Assembly: GCF_000771225.1 (NCBI RefSeq)
Contig: NZ_JDTZ01000003.1
Location: forward strand, 62,001 to 126,000
Length of the DNA: 64,000 bases
Origin: Bifidobacterium pseudolongum subsp. pseudolongum DSM 20099
GTDB lineage: Bacteria; Actinomycetota; Actinomycetes; Actinomycetales; Bifidobacteriaceae
Direction of reading: 5' to 3'
Part shown: positions 55,326 through 63,595 of the stretch, in pieces
Position numbering within the stretch: the first letter of the stretch is position 1
Layout of the letters: every line of letters begins with the position of its first letter
Notes under the pieces: generated by a model
What the model was told of the DNA's origin: nothing
The model's database searches: none
What the model saw: only the letters and a program-made list of their open reading frames with translations
Made by a program: the position numbers and the translations under genes

Positions 55326-56300
55326 ATGACGAAACGCATTGTGTTGGCGAATCCACGCGGATTCTGCGCCGGCGTGGACCGCGCCATCCAGACGGTCGAC
55401 ACGATTCTGCGCACTGCCGGGCCCCGTGCGGATGGCCTGCCGCCGGTGTATGTGCGCCGGCAGATCGTGCACAACAAGCATGTCGTCGAACAGCTCGCCG
55501 GCCGTGGCGCTGTGTTCGTCGAGGAGCTCGCCGAGATTCCGGACGCCGCCGCCGAAGCCGGCATTCCGGTCGTGTTCTCCGCGCACGGCGTGTCCCCCGC
55601 GGTGCAGCGTGAGGCCGACGCACGCGGATTGAGCATCGTGGACGCGACATGCCCGCTGGTGGGCAAAGTGCACCGCGAAGTATTGCGTTTTGTGCGCGAA
55701 GGGTACGAAATCGTCTACATCGGGCACAACGGCCACGACGAGGCCGTCGGCGTGGTGGGGGAGTCACCCGAGCATGTGCACCTGATCGAACACGCCGCCG
55801 ACGTCGAGCGGCTCGATTTTTCCACAGATACCAAGCTCGTGCTGCTGTCGCAGACGACGCTCAGCGTCGATGAGACGGCGGATGTGATCGCCGCGCTGCA
55901 GCGGCGGTTCCCATGGATCGAACTGCCGCCGAGCTCGGACATCTGCTATGCCACGTCGAACCGGCAGGAAGCCGTCAAACTCGTCGCGCAGCAGGCGGAT
56001 TGCATGGTCGTCGTCGGTTCGGCGAACTCGTCGAACTCGGTGCGCCTGATGGAAGTCGCGAACGAGGCGCTCGGCGCGCGCGGCGAGGCGCACCGCGTCG
56101 ACGACGCAGCCGAAATGGACCCGGCATGGTTCGCCGGCGTGAGCACGGTGGGCGTGTCTTCGGGCGCCTCCGTGCCCGACGAACTCGTCGCCGGCGTCGT
56201 CGAACGGCTGCGGGGACTCGGATTCCACGACGTCAGCACAGTCGAGACGATTCAGGAGAACATGCACTTCGTACTGCCGAAGTCGTTGCGCTCAGTATGA
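55326..56300 (+). CDS. ispH: 4-hydroxy-3-methylbut-2-enyl diphosphate reductase
   Basis: A 324-residue iron-sulphur enzyme of the last step of the MEP isoprenoid pathway, also called LytB. The cluster cysteines are Cys14 in NPRGFCAGVDRA, Cys near 104 in VDATCPLV and Cys at about 200 in SSDICYATSNRQ. His in YIGHNGHDE and the SANSSNS phosphate site follow. AAAGGACATC precedes the ATG. It is convergent with ybaK; the two coding regions overlap by nine bases. Confidence 0.95.
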   Translation: MTKRIVLANPRGFCAGVDRAIQTVDTILRTAGPRADGLPPVYVRRQIVHNKHVVEQLAGRGAVFVEELAEIPDAAAEAGIPVVFSAHGVSPAVQREADARGLSIVDATCPLVGKVHREVLRFVREGYEIVYIGHNGHDEAVGVVGESPEHVHLIEHAADVERLDFSTDTKLVLLSQTTLSVDETADVIAALQRRFPWIELPPSSDICYATSNRQEAVKLVAQQADCMVVVGSANSSNSVRLMEVANEALGARGEAHRVDDAAEMDPAWFAGVSTVGVSSGASVPDELVAGVVERLRGLGFHDVSTVETIQENMHFVLPKSLRSV

Positions 56301-56801
56301 TTTCTTCGTCGTGCCGATTGGTGCGACGACTGCGTCGAGCACCTGCACCAGATCGCGCGGATTGACGCCGAGGCTCAGGCCGCGTTTGCCGCCCGACACG
56401 AGGATCTCGCTGAACTCCATCGCCGACTCGTCGAGCACGGTCTTATGCTTGGTGCGCTGCCCGAGCGGGGAGATGCCGCCGACGACATAGCCGCTTTCGC
56501 GCATCGCGACCTTCGGGTCGGCCATCTCCGCCTTCTTCGCGCCCGCGGCGTGCGCGAGCTCCTTGAGGCTCATATGCCCGTTGACCGGCACGACGCCGAT
56601 GACGCGTTCGTCGCCGGTGTCCGCCATCAGGGTCTTGAACACCTGCCGCTCGTCATAGCCGAGCTTGCGCGCGGCTTCGAGGCCGTACCCTTCCGTGTCG
56701 TCGTTGCTGTGTTCGTATTCGTGGATGATGAACGTGACGCCCGCCTGCTCAAGCTGTGCGATGGCCGGTGTGGCGGCGGCCCTCTGTTTCTTTTTGCCCA
56801 T
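56292..56801 (-). CDS. ybaK: YbaK/EbsC-type aminoacyl-tRNA deacylase
   Basis: A 169-residue editing protein that hydrolyses Cys-tRNA-Pro (E. coli YbaK) or related mischarged tRNA. The catalytic-lysine region VFKTLMAD is near 55-62, and ISPLGQRTKHKTVLDES (about 119-135) carries the GxSPxG family motif. The Lys-rich start MGKKKQRAAA is typical. The ATG at 56801 was used. Its last codons overlap ispH on the other strand. Confidence 0.9.
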   Translation of the reverse strand: MGKKKQRAAATPAIAQLEQAGVTFIIHEYEHSNDDTEGYGLEAARKLGYDERQVFKTLMADTGDERVIGVVPVNGHMSLKELAHAAGAKKAEMADPKVAMRESGYVVGGISPLGQRTKHKTVLDESAMEFSEILVSGGKRGLSLGVNPRDLVQVLDAVVAPIGTTKKSY

Positions 56802-56836
56802 GTGTACCAGTGTAGGGCTGCCGTATGGCAACAAAA

Positions 56837-56864
56837 CAGGGCTTCCGCGTGAGCGAAAGCCCTG
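56837..56864 (-). terminator. Terminator after gap
   Basis: CAGGGCTT (56837-56844) and AAGCCCTG (56857-56864) form the stem, extended by CGC/GCG; on the minus strand it is followed by TTTTGTT. It lies 36 bases beyond the gap stop and before ybaK. Confidence 0.8.
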
Positions 56865-56899
56865 AAGGGTCAGTGATGGCGCGCGCTAGGCGCGGTCAA

Positions 56900-57958
56900 T
56901 CACTCGGAGATCTCGGCGAAGTACTCGAGCGTGCGCACCATGTTCGAGGTGAAGCCGTACTCGTTGTCGTAGAAGGCAACGGTGCGGACCATGGTCACGC
57001 CGTCCACTTCGTTGACGTCGGTCTGCGTCGGATCGAAGACGCCACCGTGGGTGTCGCCGACGATGTCGCCGGAGACGATCTCGTCATCGTTGTAGCCGTA
57101 GTAGGCGCAATCCTCGAAGGCATCCTTGAACGCGGCGTTGATCTCGTCGACAGTCGCTTCCTTGTCGAGCACGGTGAAGAGCTCGGTGATCGATCCGTCC
57201 GGAACCTGCACGCGCTGGGCGTGGCCCTGCAGCTTGCCGTTGACTTCCGGCACGACCTTGCCGATGGCCTTGGCGGCACCGGTCGAATGTGGGATCGTGT
57301 TGACGGCAGCGGCGCGCAGTGCACGGCCGCTCTTGTTGCCACGCGGGCCGTCCAGGATCATCTGGGTGCCGGTGTAGGCGTGGATCGTGGTCATGAAGCC
57401 GGCCTTGATGCCCCACTTGTCGTTGAGCAGCTTGACCATGGCGGCCATCGAGTTGGTGGTGCAGGAGCCTGCGGAGACGATGTTGTCGGCCTTCTTCAGG
57501 ATGTCGTGGTTCACGCCGAACACGACGGTCGGGGTGGTCTCGTCCTTGGCCGGGGCGGAGATGAGGACCTTCTTGGCGCCGGCGTCCAGATGGGCCTGGG
57601 ACTTCTCGGCGGAGGTGTAGAAGCCGGTGCACTCGAGCACGAACTCAACGCCGTCGTTCGCAACCCACTTGAGGTCACGGGCGTCACGCTCGGCGTAGAC
57701 CGGGTATTCCTTGCCGTCAACGACGATGGCGGAATCGGTGGCCTTGACATCGACCGGGGTGCCGTCGACGTGCTTGAAGACGCCGTGCGTGCTGTCGTAC
57801 TTGAGCAGGTATGCAAGCGCCTGCGGGGAGGTCAGGTCGTTGATCGCGGTGACCTCGATGTCAGCAGCTTCGCCGCCCTTTTCCTGCAGCTCGAAAATAC
57901 GACGGAATGCGAGACGACCGATACGACCGAAGCCGTTGATACCAATCTTCACTGTCAT
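56900..57958 (-). CDS. gap: Glyceraldehyde-3-phosphate dehydrogenase
   Basis: A 352-residue glycolytic enzyme. The NAD motif is [14 protein letters not shown] (7-20), the catalytic cysteine lies in SAGSCTTN (about 162-169) with the partner His in TIHAYTGTQ, and [10 protein letters not shown] and YDNEYGFTS follow. The ATG at 57958 gives the canonical MTVKIGING start and has GGGAGT upstream. Codon choice is strongly biased to the preferred set, as expected of a highly expressed gene. Single gene with its own terminator. Confidence 0.97.
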   Translation of the reverse strand: MTVKIGINGFGRIGRLAFRRIFELQEKGGEAADIEVTAINDLTSPQALAYLLKYDSTHGVFKHVDGTPVDVKATDSAIVVDGKEYPVYAERDARDLKWVANDGVEFVLECTGFYTSAEKSQAHLDAGAKKVLISAPAKDETTPTVVFGVNHDILKKADNIVSAGSCTTNSMAAMVKLLNDKWGIKAGFMTTIHAYTGTQMILDGPRGNKSGRALRAAAVNTIPHSTGAAKAIGKVVPEVNGKLQGHAQRVQVPDGSITELFTVLDKEATVDEINAAFKDAFEDCAYYGYNDDEIVSGDIVGDTHGGVFDPTQTDVNEVDGVTMVRTVAFYDNEYGFTSNMVRTLEYFAEISE

Positions 57959-58154
57959 GTAATTACTCCCTTGGGGAACAGCCGACGGCCAATGAACGCC
58001 CGCCGGCATGGTTAACCAACGTGCCCCATTCTAGTGGCGTTGCTTGACCAAGGCAGCCTCCCTGCGCGTCGAAAAACCGTTGGAATTGGCTGCGAACGGT
58101 TGCATTGGATGGTCCGCGTCCCACGCCGTCGGCGGTCATGCGCTGTGAGCGCAA

Positions 58155-58910
58155 CTATCCGCGGGCTGCGAGCGCCGCACTCACGTGGGTGGAGGGCGCG
58201 CCGAGCGTATCCGCGGCGGGGGGCGCGCCCACGAGTGTGGGCAGCGGTGCGGCCGCGTCGAACACGACGGTAAGGAGTCCCTCGCGCACACGTATTTCGG
58301 CGCTGAGCCCGTCCACGAATTCATTGCTCAGGCCATTGACCTGCAGGTTCGTCATCGTCGCGTCGCGCAGTTCATACGCGAGCCCGCGCTCATCCACGCC
58401 GCGCGCCTCGTCGCTGTGTGCGAACACGGAGATGTATTGCGTGCCGTGCACCGGGTGCGCGGGGAACGCGAGCGCGGCGTCGCATACGGCGGTCACGATC
58501 TGCTCCGCGCCATGCAGGAACGCGATGCCACCGTGCGCGGCGACGAACGCGAGCTGCTGGACGTTGGATATCGTGTGGTCGATACGGCCGCCCAATCCGC
58601 CGTAAATGTGGAACGTGCGTCCGCCGTGCGCCCACCCGATCTTCAGCGCGCTCAGCAGGTCGGGGTCGTCCTTCTGCGGCGGCAGCGCCACGGTCTCGGC
58701 GCCGATCGCGCTGCGCGCGCTGTGCACCGAGTCGAAGTCGCCGACCACGGCGTCCACCTGCACGTCGAGCTCGCGCGCGTGGTCGTAGCCGCCGTCCGCG
58801 GCGACGACGAATGCGCCGGGCGGCACGTCGATCGGCTCGTGGTAGTACTCGCCGGCCGCGAATACCACGCAGGTGGGCAGGGGTGTGCGCGCCGTCCGTA
58901 TCGGTGCCAT
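58155..58910 (-). CDS. Thiamine pyrophosphokinase
   Basis: A 251-residue enzyme that makes thiamine diphosphate from thiamine and ATP. The N-terminal catalytic domain has VVAADGGYDHA (about 35-45), VVGDFDSV (about 55-62) and KDDPDLLSAL near 80; GGLGGRIDHTISNVQQL (about 104-120) is diagnostic. A C-terminal thiamine-binding beta domain follows, ending in an Ala/Pro/Gly-rich tail. Thiamine diphosphate is the cofactor of phosphoketolase, central to bifidobacteria. It starts with ATG at 58910 behind AAGGAGCGGCC. Confidence 0.92.
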   Translation of the reverse strand: MAPIRTARTPLPTCVVFAAGEYYHEPIDVPPGAFVVAADGGYDHARELDVQVDAVVGDFDSVHSARSAIGAETVALPPQKDDPDLLSALKIGWAHGGRTFHIYGGLGGRIDHTISNVQQLAFVAAHGGIAFLHGAEQIVTAVCDAALAFPAHPVHGTQYISVFAHSDEARGVDERGLAYELRDATMTNLQVNGLSNEFVDGLSAEIRVREGLLTVVFDAAAPLPTLVGAPPAADTLGAPSTHVSAALAARG

Positions 58911-59295
58911 GGCCGCTCCTTAGGGTTGTGTGTTGGCTTGCGCGGTGCATGCTGTGTATTGCGTAAGCCACCGTACCGTATATCCATCTCCATATGGTGC
59001 GACGGCGCGCGGCATGTGTGATGACACGCGGCCGGCTGTTGTCGGGGGCTGTGCTATACTCAACAAGGCTTGAGCAATCAAGAAAGTGGGAAACCCACCT
59101 GGAAGCCCATTGTGGTTTCGGGTTCAAGGCAACGCCTCCAGCGTGCATGAGGCACGCACCGCATACGGTTCCAGCCGCTGTGCATACGGGCGTCATGCCG
59201 TCGCGTGTTGAGCATGCGCACGGTTGCTTGTTGAATCCGATCACGGTGTGCGCCAAGGGAACCGCGCATACAACCATATGAGGATTGGAGTCATC
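58911..59295. promoter_or_regulatory. infC leader and intergenic region
   Basis: This 385-base gap between divergent thiamine pyrophosphokinase and infC has no gene. TATACT at 59055-59060 is a clear -10 element without a good -35. The presumed leader (about 59067-59295) is long for a simple 5' end, has a small GTGGG-AAA-CCCAC hairpin near 59085-59098 and further GC-rich pairing, and ends with GGAG at 59287-59290. It may carry translational control of infC by IF3 or L20, which cannot be decided from sequence. Confidence 0.5.
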
Positions 59296-59976
59296 ATTAG
59301 CGACGAACCACGCATTAACGACGAGATTCGCGTCTCACAGGTGCGTCTTATTGGACCGAACGGCGAACAGGTCGGCGTCATCGCCACCTCGGTGGCCTTG
59401 AACCTGGCGAAGGAAGCGAACCTCGATCTCGTCGAGGTGGCACCGAACGCAAAACCTCCGGTCGCCAAGCTCATCGATTACGGTAAGTTCAAGTACAACG
59501 AAAAGGTCAAGCAGCGTGAGGCGCGCCGCAACCAAAGCACGGCCGAGATCAAGGAGATCCGCTTCCGCCTGAAGATCGACGACCATGACTTCGAGGTCAA
59601 GAAGGGCCATGTGGAGCGCTTCCTCAACGGCGGAGACAAGGTCAAGGTCACGATCATGCTGCGCGGCCGCGAACAATCCCGCCCGATCGGCGGCGTGGAG
59701 CTCCTGCAGCGACTCGCCGACGAGGTCGCTCAGTCGGGTTCGATCGAATCCGCGCCGAAGCAAGAGGGGCGCAACATCATCATGACGTTGGCGCCGAAGG
59801 GAAAGAAGGTCCACACGCAGTCCGAGCAGCGCCGCCGCGGTGCGGAATCCCGCGCCGAACGCCAGGCGCGTCAGGCCGCCCGCCTCGCCGCGAAGCAAGA
59901 GGCCAAGGCACAGGAGGCCGAAGCGGCGAAGGCCGTGGTCGCCGAAGCCACCGAGACTTCCGAAACGAAGAAATAA
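59296..59976 (+). CDS. infC: Translation initiation factor IF-3
   Basis: A 226-residue factor if started at ATT 59296 ([12 protein letters not shown]). GGAG sits five bases before this ATT, whereas the in-frame ATG at 59278 has no ribosome site at usual distance. AUU/AUC starts are the known autoregulatory feature of infC in many bacteria. The N-domain and C-domain are complete ([42 protein letters not shown]). About 45 extra residues at the C-terminus, rich in Ala, Glu, Lys and Arg, extend beyond the E. coli end. First gene of the infC-rpmI-rplT operon. Confidence 0.93.
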   Translation: MSDEPRINDEIRVSQVRLIGPNGEQVGVIATSVALNLAKEANLDLVEVAPNAKPPVAKLIDYGKFKYNEKVKQREARRNQSTAEIKEIRFRLKIDDHDFEVKKGHVERFLNGGDKVKVTIMLRGREQSRPIGGVELLQRLADEVAQSGSIESAPKQEGRNIIMTLAPKGKKVHTQSEQRRRGAESRAERQARQAARLAAKQEAKAQEAEAAKAVVAEATETSETKK

Positions 59977-59990
59977 CAAGGAGGGCAGCA

Positions 59991-60185
59991 ATGCCGAAGA
60001 TGAAGACAAAGACCGCAGCAGCCAAGCGTGTGCGCATCACCGGTTCCGGCAAGGTGATGCATGCCGGCAGCGCCATGCGCCACAACCTCGAGCACAAGTC
60101 TGCTCGCAAGCGTCGTGCGCTCAAGCATGACGACGTCCTGTCGACGCCACAGGCAAAGAAGATGAAGGGCCTGCTGGGTCGCTGA
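59991..60185 (+). CDS. rpmI: 50S ribosomal protein L35
   Basis: A 64-residue basic protein starting [20 protein letters not shown], the standard bL35 N-terminus. It starts 14 bases after infC behind GGAGGG and is the second gene of the operon. Confidence 0.97.
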   Translation: MPKMKTKTAAAKRVRITGSGKVMHAGSAMRHNLEHKSARKRRALKHDDVLSTPQAKKMKGLLGR

Positions 60186-60232
60186 ACCGCACCGCAGACA
60201 TTGGTAATACGTTAGAAAGCTGAGGAAATCAA

Positions 60233-60616
60233 ATGGCACGTGTCAAGCGCGCAGTGAACGCACACAAGAAGCGTCGTACCGTACTCGAAAGGGCTTCGGG
60301 CTACCGCGGCCAGCGCTCCCGCCTGTACCGCAAGGCGAAGGAACAGCTGCTCCACTCGTTCAACTACAACTACCGCGACCGCAAGGCCCGCAAGGGTGAC
60401 TTCCGCAAGCTGTGGATCCAGCGCATCAACATCGCCGTCCGCAACGAAGGCATCACCTACAACCGCTTCATCCAGGGCCTGCGCCTCGCCGGCATCGAAC
60501 TGGACCGCCGCGCCCTCGCCGAGCTGGCCGTGTCCGATCCCGACACGTTCAAGGCCATCGTCGAGCAGGCCAAGGCCGCGCTGCCTGAGGACGTCAACGC
60601 TCCGGTTGCCGCCTGA
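60233..60616 (+). CDS. rplT: 50S ribosomal protein L20
   Basis: A 127-residue rRNA-binding protein, starting [20 protein letters not shown], with the long N-terminal basic helix and C-terminal globular domain. It is the last gene of the infC-rpmI-rplT operon, which bL20 autoregulates in some bacteria. Confidence 0.97.
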   Translation: MARVKRAVNAHKKRRTVLERASGYRGQRSRLYRKAKEQLLHSFNYNYRDRKARKGDFRKLWIQRINIAVRNEGITYNRFIQGLRLAGIELDRRALAELAVSDPDTFKAIVEQAKAALPEDVNAPVAA

Positions 60617-60642
60617 GTCGACTGCACAACACTGATCGCAAC

Positions 60643-60678
60643 GAGCCGAACCCAGCCATGCGCGGGTTCGGCTCTTGC
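60643..60678 (+). terminator. Terminator after rplT
   Basis: GAGCCGAACCC (60643-60653) and GGGTTCGGCTC (60664-60674) form a perfect 11-bp stem with a ten-base loop, followed by TTGCT. It separates the ribosomal operon from xerD. Confidence 0.88.
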
Positions 60679-60718
60679 TATTGACGGCCGCACATTGAAC
60701 ACAGCAAAAGGAGCGCGG

Positions 60719-61642
60719 ATGGCACACGGACTGCAGGCGGTGGAATCGCGGTTCCTCACCTACGTCGACGTGGAACGGGGGCTCGCCCATGCGACGGTCG
60801 ACGCCTATCGGCGCGACCTCGACCGCTACATCAGGTGGCTCGGTGACCATGGCATCGACGACGCGCAACAGATCACCACGCTCCATGTGGAAGCGTTCAT
60901 GCAGGCTCTGGCCCTCGCGGGGCAAAGCGGTACAAGCCGCGCCCGGCATCTCGCGAGCGTGCACATGTTCCACCGCTTCATGCTGGGCGAGCGCGTGGTG
61001 CCGGACGATGTCTCGCAACAGGTGCGCGCCCCGAAGACCGGGTCCAAGTTGCCCGATGTGCTCGACGTGGACGAGGTGACCGCCCTGCTGCAGGCCGCGC
61101 AGACCTCCGATCCGCAGGATGCCGCGGGATTGCGCGACAGCGCGCTGTTGGAGTTCATGTACGCCACGGGGTGCCGTGTGAGCGAGGCTGTGGCGGTGAA
61201 TCTCGACGACGTCGATTTTGACGAATGCGTGGTGCGCCTCATGGGCAAGGGCGGCAAACAGCGGCTTGTGCCGTTTGGTGATTACGCGCGCCGTGCACTG
61301 GGGGAGTATCTGCACCACGGCCGGCCGGCCCTTGCGGCCAAGGCGAAAGACGAGCGGGAGATGCGCGCCATGTTCCTCAATTTGCGTGGCAAGCGCCTGT
61401 CGCGCCAATCGGTGTGGGAGGTGATCCGTCGCGCCGGCGAACGCGCGCACATCGACCGCCCGCTCCACCCGCACACCTTGCGCCATTCGTTCGCCACGCA
61501 CCTGATCCAGGGGGGCGCCGATGTGCGCACGGTGCAGGAGCTGTTGGGGCATGCCTCGGTCAAGACGACGCAGATCTACACGCATATCAGCCCCGACAAG
61601 CTCATCGAGACCTATATCACCGCTCACCCACGCGCCAAATAG
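60719..61642 (+). CDS. xerD: Tyrosine recombinase XerD
   Basis: A 307-residue recombinase that resolves chromosome dimers at dif with XerC. It has an N-terminal SAM-like core-binding domain (about 10-95) and a catalytic domain with Arg in TGCRVSEAV, Lys in GKGGKQR, His-x-x-Arg in HPHTLRHSFATH, the third His in LLGHASVKTTQ and the Tyr nucleophile in QIYTH. The ATG at 60719 follows AAAGGAG. It is not part of a mobile element: neighbours are housekeeping genes and no att sites are seen. Confidence 0.93.
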   Translation: MAHGLQAVESRFLTYVDVERGLAHATVDAYRRDLDRYIRWLGDHGIDDAQQITTLHVEAFMQALALAGQSGTSRARHLASVHMFHRFMLGERVVPDDVSQQVRAPKTGSKLPDVLDVDEVTALLQAAQTSDPQDAAGLRDSALLEFMYATGCRVSEAVAVNLDDVDFDECVVRLMGKGGKQRLVPFGDYARRALGEYLHHGRPALAAKAKDEREMRAMFLNLRGKRLSRQSVWEVIRRAGERAHIDRPLHPHTLRHSFATHLIQGGADVRTVQELLGHASVKTTQIYTHISPDKLIETYITAHPRAK

Positions 61643-61785
61643 GCGACGCGCTGTGCGGATGAAGCGGTACACTGGAGAACCAATAAGGAAACGGCGCCCC
61701 CTCGGTCATCCCGCGGTGCGCATCCGGCGCGCGGCGCGGGTGGGGGCGCCTCAAGGATGTGCACGGACTGATCAAAGAGAGCTGT

Positions 61786-62625
61786 ATGCCTACGGATTTG
61801 CTTGGACGAGAATACGAGACCTTTCCGGTGCCTGAGCCTTTGCGGCAGCATGGGCCGGCGCGGGTCATCGCCATGTGCAACCAAAAGGGCGGCGTAGGCA
61901 AGACGACGAGCTCGATCAACATAGCAGGCGCGTTGGCCCAATATGGCCGCCGTGTGCTCATCGTGGACTTCGACCCGCAGGGCGCCGCGACCGTGGGGCT
62001 CGGCATCAACGCGAACGCGCTCGAGAACACGATCTACACCGCGCTGTTCAACCCCCGCATCGACGTGCATGAGATCATCCAGCACACCAAATTCGACGGG
62101 CTCGACATCATCCCCGCGAACATCGACCTGTCCGCGGCGGAAGTGCAGCTCGTCACGGAAGTGGGGCGCGAACAGATCCTCGCAAGCGTGCTGCGGCCGA
62201 TCATCAACGAATACGACGCGATTTTCATCGACTGCCAGCCGTCCCTTGGCCTGCTCACAGTGAACGCGCTCGCCGCGGCCGATGGCGTGGTCATTCCCGT
62301 GGCCGCGGAGTTCTTCGCGTTGCGTGGCGTGGCATTGCTCATGCAGTCCATCGAAAAGGTGCAGTCGCGCATCAACCCCAGCCTTGAGGTGTACGGCGTG
62401 CTCGTGACGATGTACACGCACACGCTGCACTGTGACGAAGTGATGCAGCGCATCTACGAGGCGTTCGGAGATAAGGTGTTCCACTCGGTGATCTCGCGTT
62501 CGATCAAACTGCCCGACGCCAATGTGGCGGCCGCGCCGATCACGTACTATGCGCACAACCACAAGACCGCGCGCGAATACCGCGAGGTCGCGCGCGAACT
62601 CATCGCGAAGGGCATCGTCGCCTGA
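61786..62625 (+). CDS. ParA/Soj-family ATPase
   Basis: A 279-residue deviant-Walker ATPase: CNQKGGVGKTTSS (about 28-40), switch DFDPQGAAT (about 62-70) and DCQPSLGLLTVNAL (about 150-163). It lacks a helix-turn-helix N-terminus, as in chromosomal Soj. No parB follows; this ParA gene downstream of xerD is a common actinobacterial arrangement near scpAB, but scpAB is absent here. Partner unknown. The ATG at 61786 has AAAGAGAG upstream; GTG 61759 is an alternative. Confidence 0.88.
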   Translation: MPTDLLGREYETFPVPEPLRQHGPARVIAMCNQKGGVGKTTSSINIAGALAQYGRRVLIVDFDPQGAATVGLGINANALENTIYTALFNPRIDVHEIIQHTKFDGLDIIPANIDLSAAEVQLVTEVGREQILASVLRPIINEYDAIFIDCQPSLGLLTVNALAAADGVVIPVAAEFFALRGVALLMQSIEKVQSRINPSLEVYGVLVTMYTHTLHCDEVMQRIYEAFGDKVFHSVISRSIKLPDANVAAAPITYYAHNHKTAREYREVARELIAKGIVA

Positions 62626-62681
62626 GCCATCGCGAGCCTGCGCCACCGCATTTCACTATGCGTCCACAATGCGGCCATGAC

Positions 62682-62702
62682 TTATAGTCATATTGACTAT
62701 AA
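62682..62702. promoter_or_regulatory. Palindromic operator upstream of nrtR
   Basis: TTATAGTCA, TAT, TGACTATAA is a perfect 21-base palindrome 51 bases before the NrtR start. It is a good candidate for the NrtR binding site controlling nrtR and the following transporter. Confidence 0.7.
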
Positions 62703-62753
62703 TTGATAGGCTCGCTGTGGAAGCAAGAGTTCAGCATATGTCAAGGAGCCATC

Positions 62754-63563
62754 ATGAACCGGGGCAACGTCAGCGAACGGCGGTGCGATCCGCCGCAAGT
62801 AGGCGTGACCTCGGTCATCCTGGCGTTGGAACCGGCGCGCGGGCATGGGCGGCGGCGCCTATGGCTGCCGCTCGTGCGCCGCGTGCGCGAGCCGTTCCTC
62901 GGGCAGTGGGCGCTTCCGGGTGGTCCGTTGCGCGCCGACCGGTCGCTCGAACAGTCGGCATACGAGACGCTCGCCTCGACGACCGACCTGCGCCCGCGCT
63001 ATCTGGAACAGCTGTACACTTTCGGCGACCCCGTGCGCTCGCGTGGGGGAGTGCCGATGGTCTCGGTGTGCTACTGGGCGCTCGTGGGCCAGGCGGATGT
63101 GGCGCAGCTTGAACCGCGGCACAACGTGCAGTGGTTCGCCGACGACGACCTGCCGCCGCTCGCGTTCGACCACCGCACGATTGTGGACTATGCGCTGTGG
63201 CGCCTGCGCCACCGCATGGACAGCCCACGCGTGGTGCGACAGCTCGTCGGTGAACCGTTCACACTGCGCCAGTTGCACGCGCTGACCGAGGCGATCCGCG
63301 GCGAGCGCATCGACGTGGCGAACTACCGGCGCCGCATGCTCGCGTCCGGTTTGCTCGAAGAGACCGGGGGAGTGTCGCGTGAAGGGCGGCAGCGCCCGGC
63401 CGCGCTCTACCGGTTCCGGCAGGGCACGCTGGACGATGACGGCACGTCGTGGGTCCCCGCAGGCTGTGAGGGCGAGCGGCTCGAGCGCATAAGCGCCGCG
63501 CCCGCAAACGCTCCTGCCGATGATGCGCTCAGCTCACTGACCACCGCTCTGCTTCACGACTGA
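62754..63563 (+). CDS. nrtR: NrtR, NUDIX-related regulator of NAD metabolism
   Basis: A 269-residue protein with an N-terminal Nudix-like domain (about 14-130; the box is degenerate: PGGPLRADRSLEQSAYETLASTTDL at about 60-84, lacking the REUxEE core) and a C-terminal winged helix (about 155-230, FTLRQLHALTEAIRGERIDVANYRRRM region). NrtR proteins bind ADP-ribose and repress NAD-salvage or niacin-uptake genes. The downstream transporter supports niacin control. The ATG at 62754 follows AAGGAG. A 21-base palindrome sits upstream. Confidence 0.85.
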   Translation: MNRGNVSERRCDPPQVGVTSVILALEPARGHGRRRLWLPLVRRVREPFLGQWALPGGPLRADRSLEQSAYETLASTTDLRPRYLEQLYTFGDPVRSRGGVPMVSVCYWALVGQADVAQLEPRHNVQWFADDDLPPLAFDHRTIVDYALWRLRHRMDSPRVVRQLVGEPFTLRQLHALTEAIRGERIDVANYRRRMLASGLLEETGGVSREGRQRPAALYRFRQGTLDDDGTSWVPAGCEGERLERISAAPANAPADDALSSLTTALLHD

Positions 63564-63595
63564 CATTCACCCGCCGTTTCCCCTTGGAGGTTATG

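Noticed and set aside
58911-59295. Classical L20 leader riboregulator of Firmicutes
   Set aside because: The region lacks a recognisable L20-binding pseudoknot pattern that I can support; left as a generic leader.
60719-61642. Integrase of a mobile element
   Set aside because: All neighbours are housekeeping genes, no att repeats or tRNA target; the protein matches XerD.
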